Shown: positions 52,721 through 64,000 of the stretch, piece by piece | Layout: each line of letters starts with the position of its first letter | Position numbering within the stretch: the first letter of the stretch is position 1 | DNA from: Dendrobium chrysotoxum | Taxonomy: Eukaryota; Streptophyta; Magnoliopsida; Asparagales; Orchidaceae | Assembly: GCA_019925795.1 (NCBI GenBank) | Contig: CM034315.1 | Coordinates: 34,478,446-34,542,445 of the forward strand | DNA: 64,000 nt | Reading direction: 5' to 3' | Notes under the pieces: model-generated | Seen by the model: the letters and a program-made list of their open reading frames with translations, nothing else | Told to the model about the DNA's origin: nothing | The model's database searches: none | Made by a program: the position numbers and the translations under genes

Positions 52721-52956
52721 ATCTTTTTGTTTCAGTGGTTTTTTTGATGTTCTTTTCTATACTTTATTGTGTTTAGTATTTTTCTTTTTTCATCCTTTTT
52801 GTGATGTTAAAATAGGGAATAGTATGTTGTTGTTTGCCTTGTTTTAGTGAAATTTACCTTCCTCTATTTGTGTTCCTATTTTTTTTATGTCACTTTTTTA
52901 AAATAATAAAAAAAATTTTGATTTAAAAATTTCAAACAATAATATTTTCCTTCATC

Positions 52957-52970
52957 AAAAGGGGGGAGAT
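52957..52970 (+). other. Element B polypurine tract
   Basis: AAAAGGGGGGAGAT directly before the 3' LTR. Confidence 0.85.
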
Positions 52971-54777
52971 AGTTGCAAATCTAGATCCAAGTATTGTGAT
53001 TTTGATGATAATATATATTCTTGATTCTTTACTACTGCTACTATTGCATATCTATTTTGGTTACCCTACCTACTAACCTTTCAGGTCCACAAGATCACTT
53101 GCAATGAATATCAGCTCAACATTGGGTCGACTAGGATTAAGTCTATATATAATTTCAAATTAAGTGTACTTTTTTATTTTTCTTGAGCCAAGTCATGTAT
53201 CTGGTGGACCCCAAGTTAAGTAACCTTACACACACACACTCACGGGGAGAAATTTGGTGAGTTAGAGAATTATCTATTTTTTTGACCTAATCGTACATGA
53301 CGATATATATCATCCTATATGATCAGTTAAAAATAGAAGACCTAATTAGGGCATCCCAGCTGATTAAGAGTAATTAATTGATCATACTGGATGATCCAAA
53401 TCATCCAGGATGATCAGTTCATTTAATGAAAATAGCCGCCAATCATAATTTAGGTAGTATTTTTAATTTTTAAATTTTTTACTAATCATACAGGATGATG
53501 TACATCATCCTAGACGATTCAGAACAATCATGCTTAAATTAATCATGTGATTATGGAGTAATTATGGTTAATCTTAATTTGATACGATCGTATAGGATAA
53601 TTGGTGACGATCGTCTTGGATGATAGAGAATATGTTTGGGATGATCAGGGATTGCCACCTATCATATAAGATGAAAAATAGAATTTTTTAACTAATTATC
53701 CAAGATGATGGACCCCTTTTTTTTAAATGATAGAGATGTTATTGGGATGATCAGGTATCACCAGGCATCATACTAGATGATGTTAAGAAGATTTAAGCTA
53801 ATTATCCAGGATGATATTCTAATCATCCAGGATGATCTACCTATTCTTGTTGAACTAATTATCCAGGGCAATTCTGTTCATCCAAGCTGAATTGGTTGTG
53901 TTGTACTAATCACACAGGATGATCTATCGATCATCTAGGATGATCAGAAGAACAGAATTAAAAATTAGGGCTTCTTTTGAAGGCTCCCTATTTAAGCTCT
54001 CTCATTATCTCTTGAGATAATCTTTTGCTGGAGAGGGATCTAAAAGAGAGCTTAGGAAGAGCGAGAGCTTGAGAGAGAGAGTAAGAGAGATCCTTGTGAG
54101 AGGGAGTTGTGAGGGATTCACAATGGTTTCTCCAAGCAAGGTGTTCATCATCTCCTTCAAGTTACTGTCCTCATTCCATGTTAGCTTTAAGGGAGATCTT
54201 CATCAGCATCAGATCCTAGTTCTATACCTTCACCAGGAGGGTGAAGAAGGATTCTAAGATTCTCTGCCTACTCCAGAAGGGAGAAAAAGGATTCCTGGGT
54301 TCTCTGCCTTAACCAGGAGGGTGAAAAAAGGATTTTCAGGTTCTCTGCCTACATTAGGAGGGAGTAAAAGGATTCAAGGTTCTCTACCTCAATGGGTTGG
54401 TGGAAAGATTTTGTTTCTATGCATTACTATTGGAGAAAAAGGAGAGTCACTTCTGTTTAGTGTAATACTTGGAGAGGGAGTCTCTAAGGAGTGGACGTAG
54501 GTCAAGTTGACTGAACCACTATAAATCTAGTGTGTTCTTTCTAATTATTTTTTTACACTTTAATTTTTGCATTTTTTGTGATTTGATCTGTGGTTTAAAA
54601 TACTAATTTTGGTATCTACTTTCACACAAGTTTTTCAATTTTAAAATATTCAAAAAGTTTTCAAAAAGATTTTAATTTCTCATTTTGTTAAAAAAATTAT
54701 TAAATAACCAATTCACCCTCCTCTTGGTTAGCCTCAGGACTTGTTCTTTAGTGTTTAACCACCCTCACAAACTTTCA
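52971..54777 (+). repeat. Element B 3' LTR
   Basis: Direct repeat of 44857-46638, starting AGTTGCAAATCTAG and ending ACTTTCA. Array 53290-53954, TATA 53989-53996, leader units about 54220-54415, U5 block 54459-54525 (GGAGTGGACGTAGGTCAAG). Confidence 0.92.
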
Positions 54778-54782
54778 CTTAC

Positions 54783-57150
54783 ATCAGGTGTATTTTTACC
54801 CATTTTACTAAATCAAATAAGCCCAAGCCTTGGGTTGGCCTGGGTCATCCAATTGGGCTAACCAAAATTATAAAAAAACCAAATTCTTCATACCATTTTT
54901 AACCCAACCCAAATTGAAACCATACAAACTATTGAGTTCTACTCTAAAACTTTCATTACACATGTCATAACCAACTACAATAATGTAGATTTTTTAGGTG
55001 GAAATAATCTCAAAAAACCACCCATGTTCCATATGGGTTCAACCCTACCTACCTAGTAGTCCATAAGGACTCAAACTCTCTAAAATTCTCCTTTTCATCA
55101 AATTGGAACATATCCAACAGAAATGGTGGCAAGCCCATACATAGGTGGTAAGAATTTTAAATTTGGACCTATTTTCTCTCTTCTATAAATACCCCACTTA
55201 TCTAAAGAAGGGGTTGGTTCTTTTGATTGTAATAGCTTAACATAATTTCTCTACGCATCCCATATCCTCCTCTAGCTCCAAAATCCATGGGTTGAAGGGT
55301 TCGAAAGGTTATCAAGTAAACCACCTCTGTAGTGAATAACTTCTTATCTAATGTTTTTAAACCCTATAGGTCTTCAGGAAATTTCAAGAGGGAGTCTCTA
55401 TGTGTCCAGAGAGTCCAAAATTAAGAATTTTCTGGCATTAAATTAAGCTATTTTTCAAACTCAAGGTTTAGGATTCAATTTAGAAAAAAACATAAATATC
55501 TTAGATTATGTAGCTTCCAAACTTTATGGATTAGGGTTTTAGGCCTTCATGAAGCTTTGGCTAAAATTTTGTTTGAATTGGCTGAGTAGATGAAAGGTTA
55601 CAAGGCTTCTTCTATCATCATTAGATTTGAATTTTTCAAATTTAGTTTATTTTGTTCGTTTGATGGCACATGTAATTAGAATGAGCAGCTCTCATTTAGT
55701 CAAATGATTTAACTAATCTAATAGATTTTGCATTAGGTGGATGATCCATCCGATAGGCTCAATTAGAACCATTTTTTTCAAAGAGCATGATTTGATGGAT
55801 GAGAATCTATCTTAGTAGATTAAGGGTCTGACCATCACCATTTAATCACAACCAATCATACATTAAAGCGTGGATGGTATGAGGTTACACTATTGATGAT
55901 TAGGAAGGTGGCGATAGTTAATTAGGCTTATAATTAATTATTTAGCAAAATTAAATGTGAGAAACTTCCAAAATCACTAGAAAATATATATTAATTTGAC
56001 ATTTGTTTTCTATAACTCTAGGGAACCAAAATGAGGAGAGCTTCAATATTAGTAAAAAAAAATAATAATTGGATGAATAAATAAGTAATTTATATTTGAG
56101 TGAGTTGTGCATTTTTTGCAAATTCTCCTTAATTTATCATCAAATTGATATCAAACTTGGCTAGGATAATATTAGTTTATTCTTAACTTCAGATAATTTT
56201 GCTAGACCTGTTTGATTAGTCTATCTGAATGAATTGAATTTATAAAGATATGGGACAAATTTTGACCTAGATCCTTGGAAATTCAGAGATAAAATTTGAT
56301 AGAGCATTGGTTCCTTATTTTCTATGAATTAATTTCACATTGTCTAAGGGTTAGTTGCCTAATAATTTTTCCCCAATCAAATCATTAGGTTGCCCAAATT
56401 AAATTATAAAATGAATAGATGCGTCTACTATGGGGATTGATTGTGAAGCCTAGGGGGGATTTTATAGCATTATGTTTGTTGGATTTGAATCACATATTCA
56501 GATGAAACAATGTTTCAAATTTTCACTATAATTAGAGTCCATTTGGTCTATTAATTAGTGATCCCATGTTTGACATGCATAATTGACATAAGATTTTGTT
56601 TAATTCCTAATAAATCCAAAGTAATACCTAAATATACATTTTAAGCTCGAGGATGCTCAGAATTAAACTTGTAATAAGGGGACATCCAAAGCATTATCCA
56701 ATGTTAACTAAATAAAAAATAATTTAATTATTAATTAATTAAAAAAAATAACTAAAATAAAATTAAAATTCCCAAATGGTTCCAAATATTTATAATTATT
56801 ACTACTAGTAATCAATGACACTTAAGGATAATTTTACGGAGTTTGCACTTGATTTAGAGCAAAAACAAATCCCATAATTACTTGAATTACTTAAATTAAT
56901 TAATTGGCTGAACTTGTAAAAATCAAAACTAAATTCTAAAAAAATCTAAATGACACAAACTTAAAGGCTTTGAATGAGAATTAGATATAGTATTTATAAA
57001 AATAAAAAATATTAAAAATTTTGCTTAAATAAAAAAGTTATAATTTGAACAAACTTAATTAATTAAATAATTAAAAAATAAAAAAATTCAAATAATCATA
57101 AAATATTAACAAATGATCAACTCAATAAATCAAATTCATTGAGCAATAAT
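54783..57150 (+). mobile_element. Element D, last part: probable 3' LTR region
   Basis: Continuation of D after copia B. TATAAATA at 55184-55191 followed by ACCCCACTT and a pyrimidine-rich region looks like an LTR promoter, and no ORF is present. The 5' LTR of D lies outside the window, so neither the LTR identity nor its right edge can be proven; the end given is approximate. Confidence 0.45.
55184..55191 (+). promoter_or_regulatory. TATA box in probable D LTR
   Basis: TATAAATA in CTTCTATAAATACCCCAC, the classical plant LTR core promoter context. Confidence 0.5.
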
Positions 57151-58594
57151 AAACAAAAATAAAAGATAATTAACAAAGTAATTATTGGGTAACTCGGGCT
57201 CACTTGGCTACGAGCTAGTCCCAAGGAGGATGAATAGCTCAGGTTTAGCAAAGACAATAGTTATTAAACTTAAATCATCATAAAAAAAGTTAAGTAATAA
57301 AATACTTAGACATTGGAGCTTTTATAGCTTTTGTTGGATTCCATTTAGATGACATAAGTGTATTGGATTTATAAAGCATAAAGGTTAAAATGGCAAATTA
57401 AAGTAAGGACTTTAGATAATCAATTATTAATAAGCTTTAGCATTTAAAGTCAACTTTAAAATAAATTTCAAAATATTTGAATATTAAAACATTAACTCAA
57501 ACTAAACTCCATTTAGCTTTCAACAAGCCAAATTAAATTGATAGACAACTTCAAATAATAATAATCCAAACAACACAACCTATTACACAGTAGATTGCTT
57601 GTTAGGCCATCCAACTCTAGTTTTAGGCAAGGCCATTTTTCCTTCATATGCTTTTCTATGATTTGAAATGATTGGCACGTAAATAAATGCTGGTTATTAT
57701 AGATTATTGTGATCGATTTTGTGATGCATGTTTTGATGCTTATGATATGATCTGTGATGAGCATTTAGATTATTTAAGGTTAGGAGTAATCTAGATGTTA
57801 AATACTAATCAAAATTTTCTATAGGTGGCTATGCTTATGCCTGGCTATTATTAAAAGGGGGCTAAAATTAATCATGATTTCAAGCTAATAAAATTTTTTG
57901 TAGGTGCTTCTACTGCTTAACCCCCTTAATTTTTAAAAGCATGGTCAAGCTTACTTGGTTCTAAAAAATGGCAAATGATTATATGCTATGATGTGATTAT
58001 TATATAAATTATTTTACGAACTTGCAGGGAGAATAGAAACTTTTTTATTTAAAATGTAATTCATTAAAAAGAGTTTTGAAAGTCTATAAAATGTGGCATT
58101 TTTTCCAAAAGGTTAGCGATCCAAAGAGTAAAAACATGCTTTATTAGGGAGTACTTGTCATTTGGATATCTCTTTGGATGAATATAAATTAAGTTTGGTG
58201 AAAAGAATATGAATAACAAAGAGCCTAAATAAAAGAACCAAGCTAGGAAATAAGATTTTAAGATAAAATGCTTCATTTTAAATGGTTTGTATCATTTTGT
58301 GAGAGTATAATATAGGTTATTTTTGGTTTGGCCTTGTCACCTTTACTATTCAGCAAACTATGGGTTGTATATTAAGTGTCACTTGCCACATGGACATTAG
58401 ATATTCTATTATTTGATTAATTGATTTGTTTACAAGGACTGTGCACTAGAAATGGCCCACTTTATAGTTTTCTTTCTTACATGTTCTTGTGCCTGGTTAT
58501 TTTGCTATGCTCTTAGGAAATAAATTTTTTTTTTCAAATCATAACTAAATAGAAATTTTAAGATAACATTTTAAGATAATTGGACTAGAAGTAA
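57151..58594. other. Unassigned AT-rich DNA
   Basis: No gene, repeat or element could be assigned on either strand. It may be more of D or unrelated degenerate repeat. Short ORFs (57513-57764, 58064-58276, minus) have no recognisable features. Confidence 0.4.
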
Positions 58595-58608
58595 GATAAA
58601 CCTTGTTT

Positions 58609-60488
58609 TTTTTTTTTTTGAAGAAATGCAAATTGCATTAAGATCAGGAAAAGAACTAATACAATCTAGAAGAAAATAAAGCTAACAGGCATTCCTTTCC
58701 TAACATTGGGAAATGAAGCATTATTGAAAAGCAAACAAAGCATAAGAAAAATAAAGATTTATAAAATAGAAAATAGCATAATGGACATAAGATCCACAAC
58801 TCCTCACTTTAAACTAATTGGGGTGTTAGGGACACCAAATTTTAAATAACCCAATAGGTTCACAATCAGCTAACAAATGAAAACTTGGAAGAGTCCCAAA
58901 TTCCATTAATCTAATTCCATAATGTAAATAAAAAACTATTTAGATAACCACAGAACGAAGCGGCCATATAGCCACCTCTTCCCTATAAGGACCGAACCTT
59001 ATAATACCCATCATCAAAGTAAAAATTTTGACTGATAGGATATTTTCCCCTATAATCACATTACTAGTTATCCTAGATAACTCTTAAAAAGCCCCTAAGA
59101 GCTTGAGTTCCACACATAGAAAATCAGCATTTGCCACAGCAGATAAAACCTTGCTCAAAGAATAATATCTATCCAAAACAATAATAAAGACAAGAAAACA
59201 TAATTCTGCAACCATATTATAACATAAAAACATCACAGCTTCTAAAGCTCCTATACTTGATCCCTCCACACATTTCAATCCTTCAACAAACAAGCCTTGA
59301 ACATCAAAGAACAAAGCATTAACAACCATTAGCTTAGATGGGGTAGGATCCCACTTCATTCCATCACCCGAACATCTAGGAAAGCCCAAACTATCGTCCA
59401 TGGATGCTCCAATCAAAGGCTACCAACTAACTGTAATAATGCTGGATTAGAAATAAATTTGAAAGAAACATAACCTCTATTCCCGTAAAAGTAGATGTAT
59501 TCACCCTAACAACACCTCTAATAGGAGAAATGTGAACACAAACATCATCCTTCCCAATAACAGAGCTACTTTATCATTACAGAGGAATCCTAACCAAACT
59601 CAAAAATAGAATCAACATCAATAATGCATGTACCAAACTCCCCAAAAGAAATTTCCACAAATTTCCATACTCCAGCCAAGTTCTTGCCAATTGAGTATTC
59701 CAACACTAGAATAAGAGAATAATCCTCAATCTTGATAATTATTAGAGGAAGATAATCCACATAATCTAGTTTAATATCTGATCTCTCAAACCTTTGAAAT
59801 ACAGAAGAAACAACGAAACAAATTTGCCAAGTGGTAACGATATCAAATAGGATTGTACCAGTATTTTCTCCAGGATTCTTCAAGAAACCATAAAAATTGC
59901 TCCAAATCTCAAAAATAACATCCAAGTTTAAGCTAACAAGTTTTGAAGAAAGATTCCAGTAAAATAATACCAAAATTTCATTCCTCAATTGAAGAATTTT
60001 GGTCCTTAACTAAAAACAGAGGAGCAACACTCCCCTCTTAGAAAATTCTTCTAATAAAAAGATATGCCTCTACAATCCAAACACCCACATCATGGTTTCT
60101 TGAACTATAAGAGATCATACACCAAGAACATTACTGATCCAAATCTGAAATAAAAAAAACCTTGAACATGAACAAATTTAAACACTGATTACCACACAAA
60201 ATAACAAATCTTAATGCAACAGAATATCCACACTAAGAGCATCCATCAGCCACACTGGACCAACAGAGAACCCCCACCAACAAAGATCCACCAAAATCAC
60301 CTTCAGACTAGTTGATTCCCAAAAATTAGTGAAGAAAAAAATTTAGCCTTACCCCAATAGAAAATCCATAATAAGAACCTTCGTCGGCCACACTGGACCG
60401 ACGAAGAACCTCCGCTAGCCAAAGATCAGCCAAAATCACCTTCAGACCGGATGCTTCAAAAAAATCACCTTTGGATGGGATGATTTTG
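58609..60488 (-). mobile_element. Non-LTR insertion with poly-A, minus strand
   Basis: An insertion of 1880 bp bounded by a perfect 14-bp duplication GATAAACCTTGTTT (58595-58608 and 60489-60502). On the minus strand it ends in GCAATTTGCATTTCTTC plus a poly-A of about 11, a typical plant LINE tail. No RT or RNase H is recognisable. Two tandem units of about 138 bp lie at its 5' end. Best read as a 5'-truncated LINE consisting mainly of a long 3' UTR, or a non-autonomous derivative. The minus-strand open stretches 59084-59416 and 59590-59988 have no known features. Confidence 0.8.
60235..60488 (-). repeat. 138-bp tandem units at 5' end of the non-LTR insertion
   Basis: GCCACACTGGACC starts at 60249 and again at 60387, each followed by GAGAACC/GAAGAACC, AAAGATC and CCAAAATCACCTTCAGAC. 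Two diverged units with a period of 138 bp. Confidence 0.8.
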
Positions 60489-60502
60489 GATAAACCTTGT
60501 TT

Positions 60503-62045
60503 GGGGTGGCATAAAAGTATATCTATCCTTCTTTCCATCTTAGGCATCTCCCTGACTATAGGTAGAAGCATACCACTTAACCTTTTAGGGTGTAGTTTGG
60601 GAGGCCTGCTCTTTAGGATAAAATCTATTTTCAAAGCCTTTTTGAAATTTCACATATTGATTATTGCATAAGACTAAATTTTACTAGATTGCATTAGAAA
60701 CAAATTAAAATATATATATAATTGCATTTATTTCAAGATAGATAATACCCTTCATAAGTCTAGGGCTACTTAAGAATTTTTGTTAAATATCAAATTTATA
60801 TTCAAAAAACTTAAATAACAATAGCTTACCCATCGTTCATGTGAACTAACAATAATAATTAGGTGGCTTAGTTGGCAGTTTATTCCAAGTAAGATTTAAG
60901 TCAAAAATTGTACTTCATTAGATAAGTTTGAGTTACTAATCTATAGTGCCCAACTTTGATCTACGTTCTGAGGAAGACTTCAAATTATATATTCCTCACC
61001 CTCTAAAAATATAATCCCACATGTCTAAAAAATGTTAATTTAAATATTAAAAATTCCTTCCTAAAATATCAAATCCCAACATAGGATAGACTAGAGTGCT
61101 TCAAGGTTGTCTCAAAATCTTAGTGTTGCATACCTCTAGTTCTTTGGCCTCTAGAAAGAACTATTAAATATTGAAGCAATCCCCTTTAAAAACTCTAATG
61201 CCTCTCTTCCTTATCTTAATTTTAAAATTTAAGAAAATATGTACAAATACTTTAGTCGAGAGTATTCTTAGGAAGATCACCCCTCCTGAGATGAAATTAA
61301 CTATAAAGTCTTACATTTATGGGGAACCCATAACTCTTGATTAAAATAGACCTGATCTTATTTTCATAAGATAGGGAAAAAATATCTAGGAATATAGATA
61401 ATTTTTCAAAACTCATTTCTATATTCAAAATTACCTCAGTGGAATGTTTTGATTGCCCTTCTGGGTGATATGATATTCTTTCTATTATATTTTCTTATAA
61501 AGATGATGATTTTTCAAAACCCTTTTTTTGCATTAAATGCCTGCATATAATGTCATGTTCACCTTTTGAGATGATACAATATTCTCCTTATTTTATTTAT
61601 TTCTAAAAATTATGCTTTTTTTAAACTCTATTTTAGTACTTAAATACTATTTTAAAATGATAGGTCTATTATTTGAGGAAGTATTTTTCTTTATTTGTAT
61701 TTAACTATGAAAATTAAAATTTTTCAAAACTCTTATTTTTGTTTTTTGAATCCATTATAAATTATTGTGTCTGTCTCTCAAGATGGTACAATATTCTTAA
61801 TATCATATTCGATCATTAGAATAGGAACACCTTAAATCTATATGGTCCCACACTACTAAAGCGCCAACATTTATCCTATGAAATGAAAATGTGGCGATCT
61901 TTATTTCTAATGTGAATTGCAGGGAACTATGAAGATATGAGTAGTTAAAGTGTTTTAAACTAATGATAGTGAAAATCCTAAGTTTTTCCTAAGAAGACTC
62001 CTCTACATTAGTTGTGTATCAGATCATATGCTTCATTAGATATTT
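60503..62045. other. Unassigned AT-rich DNA
   Basis: No gene found. Around 61455-61800 the words GATGATACAATATTCT or GATATGATATTCT recur with following T-rich blocks and TTTTTCAAAACCC/CTCTT, suggesting an old degenerate tandem repeat of three or so units. Confidence 0.4.
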
Positions 62046-62312
62046 CTCATCCCTCGAACTCCTTTTGCTTCCACCTGAAGCAGGCAGAGAACCTCGGATC
62101 TTCTTGCGAACGATCCTCCCACGATGAACACCGACTAGATGAAGGGCGACGAGCGGAGAAGACGACTCTGATCCGTGCTTGGAGCAACCTTAGTGAATCC
62201 CTCACTAACTCCCCCTCACTAGATCCTCTCTCTCTCTCCCAACTCTCTCTCTCTCTAGGGTTTCTCAGGGAAGGAAGGTGACAAAAGATTTTTCTTGTTT
62301 CAAGAAAAAGTT

Positions 62313-62320
62313 CTTTTATA
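62313..62320 (-). promoter_or_regulatory. TATA box of the 62-kb LTR
   Basis: TATAAAAG on the minus strand, downstream of the array; a better TATA match than in element A. Confidence 0.65.
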
Positions 62321-62363
62321 GGAGGGCTCACAATTTACCCTAAATCTCAACTGGTCGGCCAAG

Positions 62364-63037
62364 ATCGTCCAGGACGATCGATAGATAGTCCTGTATGATC
62401 AGTTCAAAATCAGTTGTTTTAGCCTGGACGATCTGGCTCTTCTGGACGATCAGTAGAAAAAATTGTTCATATCGTCCCGTACGATCCTGCGATCGTCCGG
62501 GACAATTAGTGCAAGTCGAGGAATATCGTCCAGAAGATAGTTCGGGTCGTCCAGAGCAAACTGTGCTGGACGACCAAAAAATAACTTGATCATCCAGGAT
62601 GATAGGTACATCGTCCTGTATAATTAGTTCAAAAAGTGCCCAAATCGTCATCAACATAGTTCGGGTCGTACAGCTGAAATGCACTAGATGATCATGATCG
62701 TCCGGGACGATCCTGCGATCGTCCAGGACGATATGATCATATCAATCAAAAATAAATTACTTTTCTTAATTACCAGACTAATTTAGGCATGATTGTACTG
62801 AATCATCCAGGATGATACACGTATCGTCCGGGATGATCACACCAAAAAACTTAAAATAAAAACTTGCCTAACTTGATCTGGCGGCTGAGAATTTCTGATT
62901 TGAGCATATCGTCCCGTACGATCCAAAGATCATCCAGGATGATCTGCTTAATCAGACCCTCTTAACTTAGTCACCCTAATTAGGGTTTCTATTTTTACCT
63001 GATCATCCAGGATGATGTGAATATCGTCCAAGACGAT
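62364..63037 (-). repeat. Palindrome array of the 62-kb LTR, pairs offset by exactly 21 bp
   Basis: Near-perfect ATCGTCC-N-GGACGAT copies: 62364-62378, 62697-62711, 62718-62732. Pair starts: 62364/62385, 62697/62718, 62802/62823, 62908/62929 and 63002/63023, all 21 bp apart. Confidence 0.94.
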
Positions 63038-63288
63038 CTGGATAAAAAATGAATAGAAACTCTAACTCACTCAAGCTCTCCCCCTGAGTGTGTGTGTGCA
63101 AGGTTACTTAGCTGGGGGATCAGTTACATTATAATTGACTCAAGAAAAGGAAAATCACTACATTGGACACACTTGGACCCGATCTTGAGTTGGCTTGAGT
63201 AGCTCGTGGTCATTTGTGCCTGAAACAGATTAGCCAAGCAAAACACACTGGAAACATGTTTGTCATCATCAAAACCAAATTTGCAACA

Positions 63289-63495
63289 CTCTACATATCT
63301 TAGGAAGAGAGCTTAAAGAATATAAAAAAGTTAACAAGATTTTATGATATTTACCTTCTTCCTATGATGCAAAAATCACTACCATTACTAAATCTAAAGA
63401 TATGAATGTTTATTCCATTGATAACTTACTTGGGTCATTTATTGTCTACAAGAAAGGAATGAGTCAAAGGCAACTTGATGGACATTAATTACAAA
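63289..63495 (+). pseudogene. Copia gag scrap
   Basis: The + frame reads LHILGRELKEYKKVNKIL, LPSSYDAKITTITKSKDMNV and YSIDNLLGSFIVYKKGMSQ, closely matching the central gag of A (ALARELTNYERVNKIL; YSIDSLLGSLIAYEQG). It is only about 70 codons, lies in opposite orientation to the adjoining LTR, and ends abruptly at about 63495. It is therefore a remnant of another SIRE-like element into which, or next to which, the LTR was placed. Confidence 0.8.
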
Positions 63496-63509
63496 AAGGT
63501 GAAGAGTCC

Positions 63510-64000
63510 CCCCCGATCTTGTTCATGTTCCCATCTCCCCTTCTTTTCATATGAACCACTTCTATATGTCCCAAGAACTTAAATTAATTGTTGAGTTTGT
63601 GTTTCATAGCACTGTAACTCAAAAAATCAATACTAGAACCACTCAGATCATTACTTCCAGGTTTGAATTCAGATATCTAGAATGGAATGCTAGAAGATTT
63701 AGAATCCATTCCTTTATTTGAAGAAATGGTATGATCATTAATAATACAAGGAGTAATAGTAGAAATTACAGCAACTACATCTTCAGTAGAATTAGCCAAA
63801 ATATTGTATTTGTTTGCCAAACAAATTGCAGAAGCATTACAGAGCTGTAAACATTTTGAAATAACATTATCAGAGTTATGAGAATTATTATCTTCAGGTC
63901 TATCAGGCTTCTATTGTAAATCATCAGATTTATTCCTCTTTTTCACACTATTATTCAAGGATTATTTCTTTACAACCTTACTAACAACTTGATATTCTAC
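63510..64000 (-). pseudogene. Minus-strand coding remnant, possibly LINE ORF1 tail
   Basis: From the window edge the minus strand reads VEYQVVSKVVKK, stop, LNNSVKKRNKSDDLQ, then an open stretch of about 85 codons with ICLANKYNILANSTEDVV and KGMDSKSSSIPF. The basic, Ser/Asn/Asp-rich composition and the YQVVS-KK motif resemble the linker at the end of plant LINE ORF1, but this is a weak similarity. The rest of the element, if any, lies beyond 64000. Confidence 0.35.

Larger units (their letters stand above)
44857..54777 (+). mobile_element. Element B: SIRE-like Ty1-copia with accessory ORF
   Basis: A 9921-bp element with duplication CTTAC (44852-44856 and 54778-54782), 5' LTR 44857-46638 and 3' LTR 52971-54777. 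Order: primer site, gag (C-terminal part deleted), pre-integrase, integrase, RT, RNase H, spacer, palindrome array, TATA box, accessory ORF, polypurine tract. It is older than A by the look of its LTRs and stops. Confidence 0.94.
62053..63288 (-). mobile_element. Truncated SIRE-like copia LTR, minus strand
   Basis: On the minus strand it starts at 63288 with TGTTGCAAATTTGG, followed by CACACACACTCAGGGGGAG, the palindrome array (63037 down to 62364), a TATAAAAG box (62320-62313), an AG-rich leader and one and a half leader units, breaking off at 62053 before the U5 block. It is A-type (21-bp pairs) and keeps many CpGs. No internal region is attached. Confidence 0.85.

Noticed and set aside
59590..59988. 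132-codon minus-strand ORF in the non-LTR insertion
   Set aside because: No motif of RT, RNase H or endonuclease; T-rich composition explains the open frame. Kept only as part of the element.

Overview
The window is AT-rich repeat DNA from a flowering-plant nuclear genome. I found no intact host gene, no tRNA or rRNA gene and no CRISPR array. The plant origin is inferred from the element types: SIRE/Maximus-like Ty1-copia elements with LTRs of about 1.7-2.0 kb and a TGGTATCAGAG primer site, Tat/Ogre-like and Athila-like Ty3-gypsy elements, and plant L1-type LINEs with a DUF4283-like ORF1 and an RNase H tail. The species cannot be told. Every coding region is interrupted by stops or frameshifts or lacks catalytic residues, so all are annotated as pseudogenes. 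|| Layout, outermost first. Element D, a Tat/Ogre-like gypsy on the + strand, is the substrate: gag and protease at 1-5252, RT/RNase H/integrase plus a tandem-repeat 3' region at 39602-44856, and a likely 3' LTR region from 54783. Two copia elements sit in D: C (5253-39601, target duplication AGCTT) and B (44857-54777, CTTAC). The 5' LTR of C carries G (6232-34815, minus strand, GAGAT), an Athila-like gypsy with gag and a second ORF but no pol. The gag of G carries LINE-1 (11533-32399, 15-bp duplication). LINE-1 carries a solo copia LTR, S (13322-15294, TCTTC), and a 5'-truncated LINE-2 (16262-27397, 13-15 bp duplication). LINE-2 carries copia A (17236-26988, ACTAG). This is six levels deep (D>C>G>LINE-1>LINE-2>A), with a readable duplication at each insertion. 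From about 57 kb to the end lie poorly recognised AT-rich DNA, a minus-strand non-LTR insertion (58609-60488), a truncated minus-strand copia LTR (62053-63288), a copia gag scrap and a LINE ORF1-like scrap. || The most notable signal is regulatory. The copia LTRs are packed with 15-bp imperfect palindromes of the form ATCGTCC-N-GGACGAT (variants ATCGTAC-N-GTACGAT and ATCATCC-N-GGATGAT), arranged in pairs with fixed offsets: 21 bp in A and in the 62-kb LTR, 19 bp in B and C, 19-21 bp in S. Each array ends just before the LTR TATA box. In B, a second copy of the array with its own TATA lies inside the element, 84 bp before the ATG of an extra ORF of about 376 codons placed after pol. The unrelated gypsy G shows the same design with a different motif (AGCACTGCAGTGCT-like): array, TATA, then an extra ORF of about 370 codons resembling that of B. 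Copia A lacks exactly this array-plus-ORF cassette. Duplication of an LTR promoter module in front of an accessory ORF, in two retrotransposon superfamilies with different motifs, is the best candidate here for an undescribed system.
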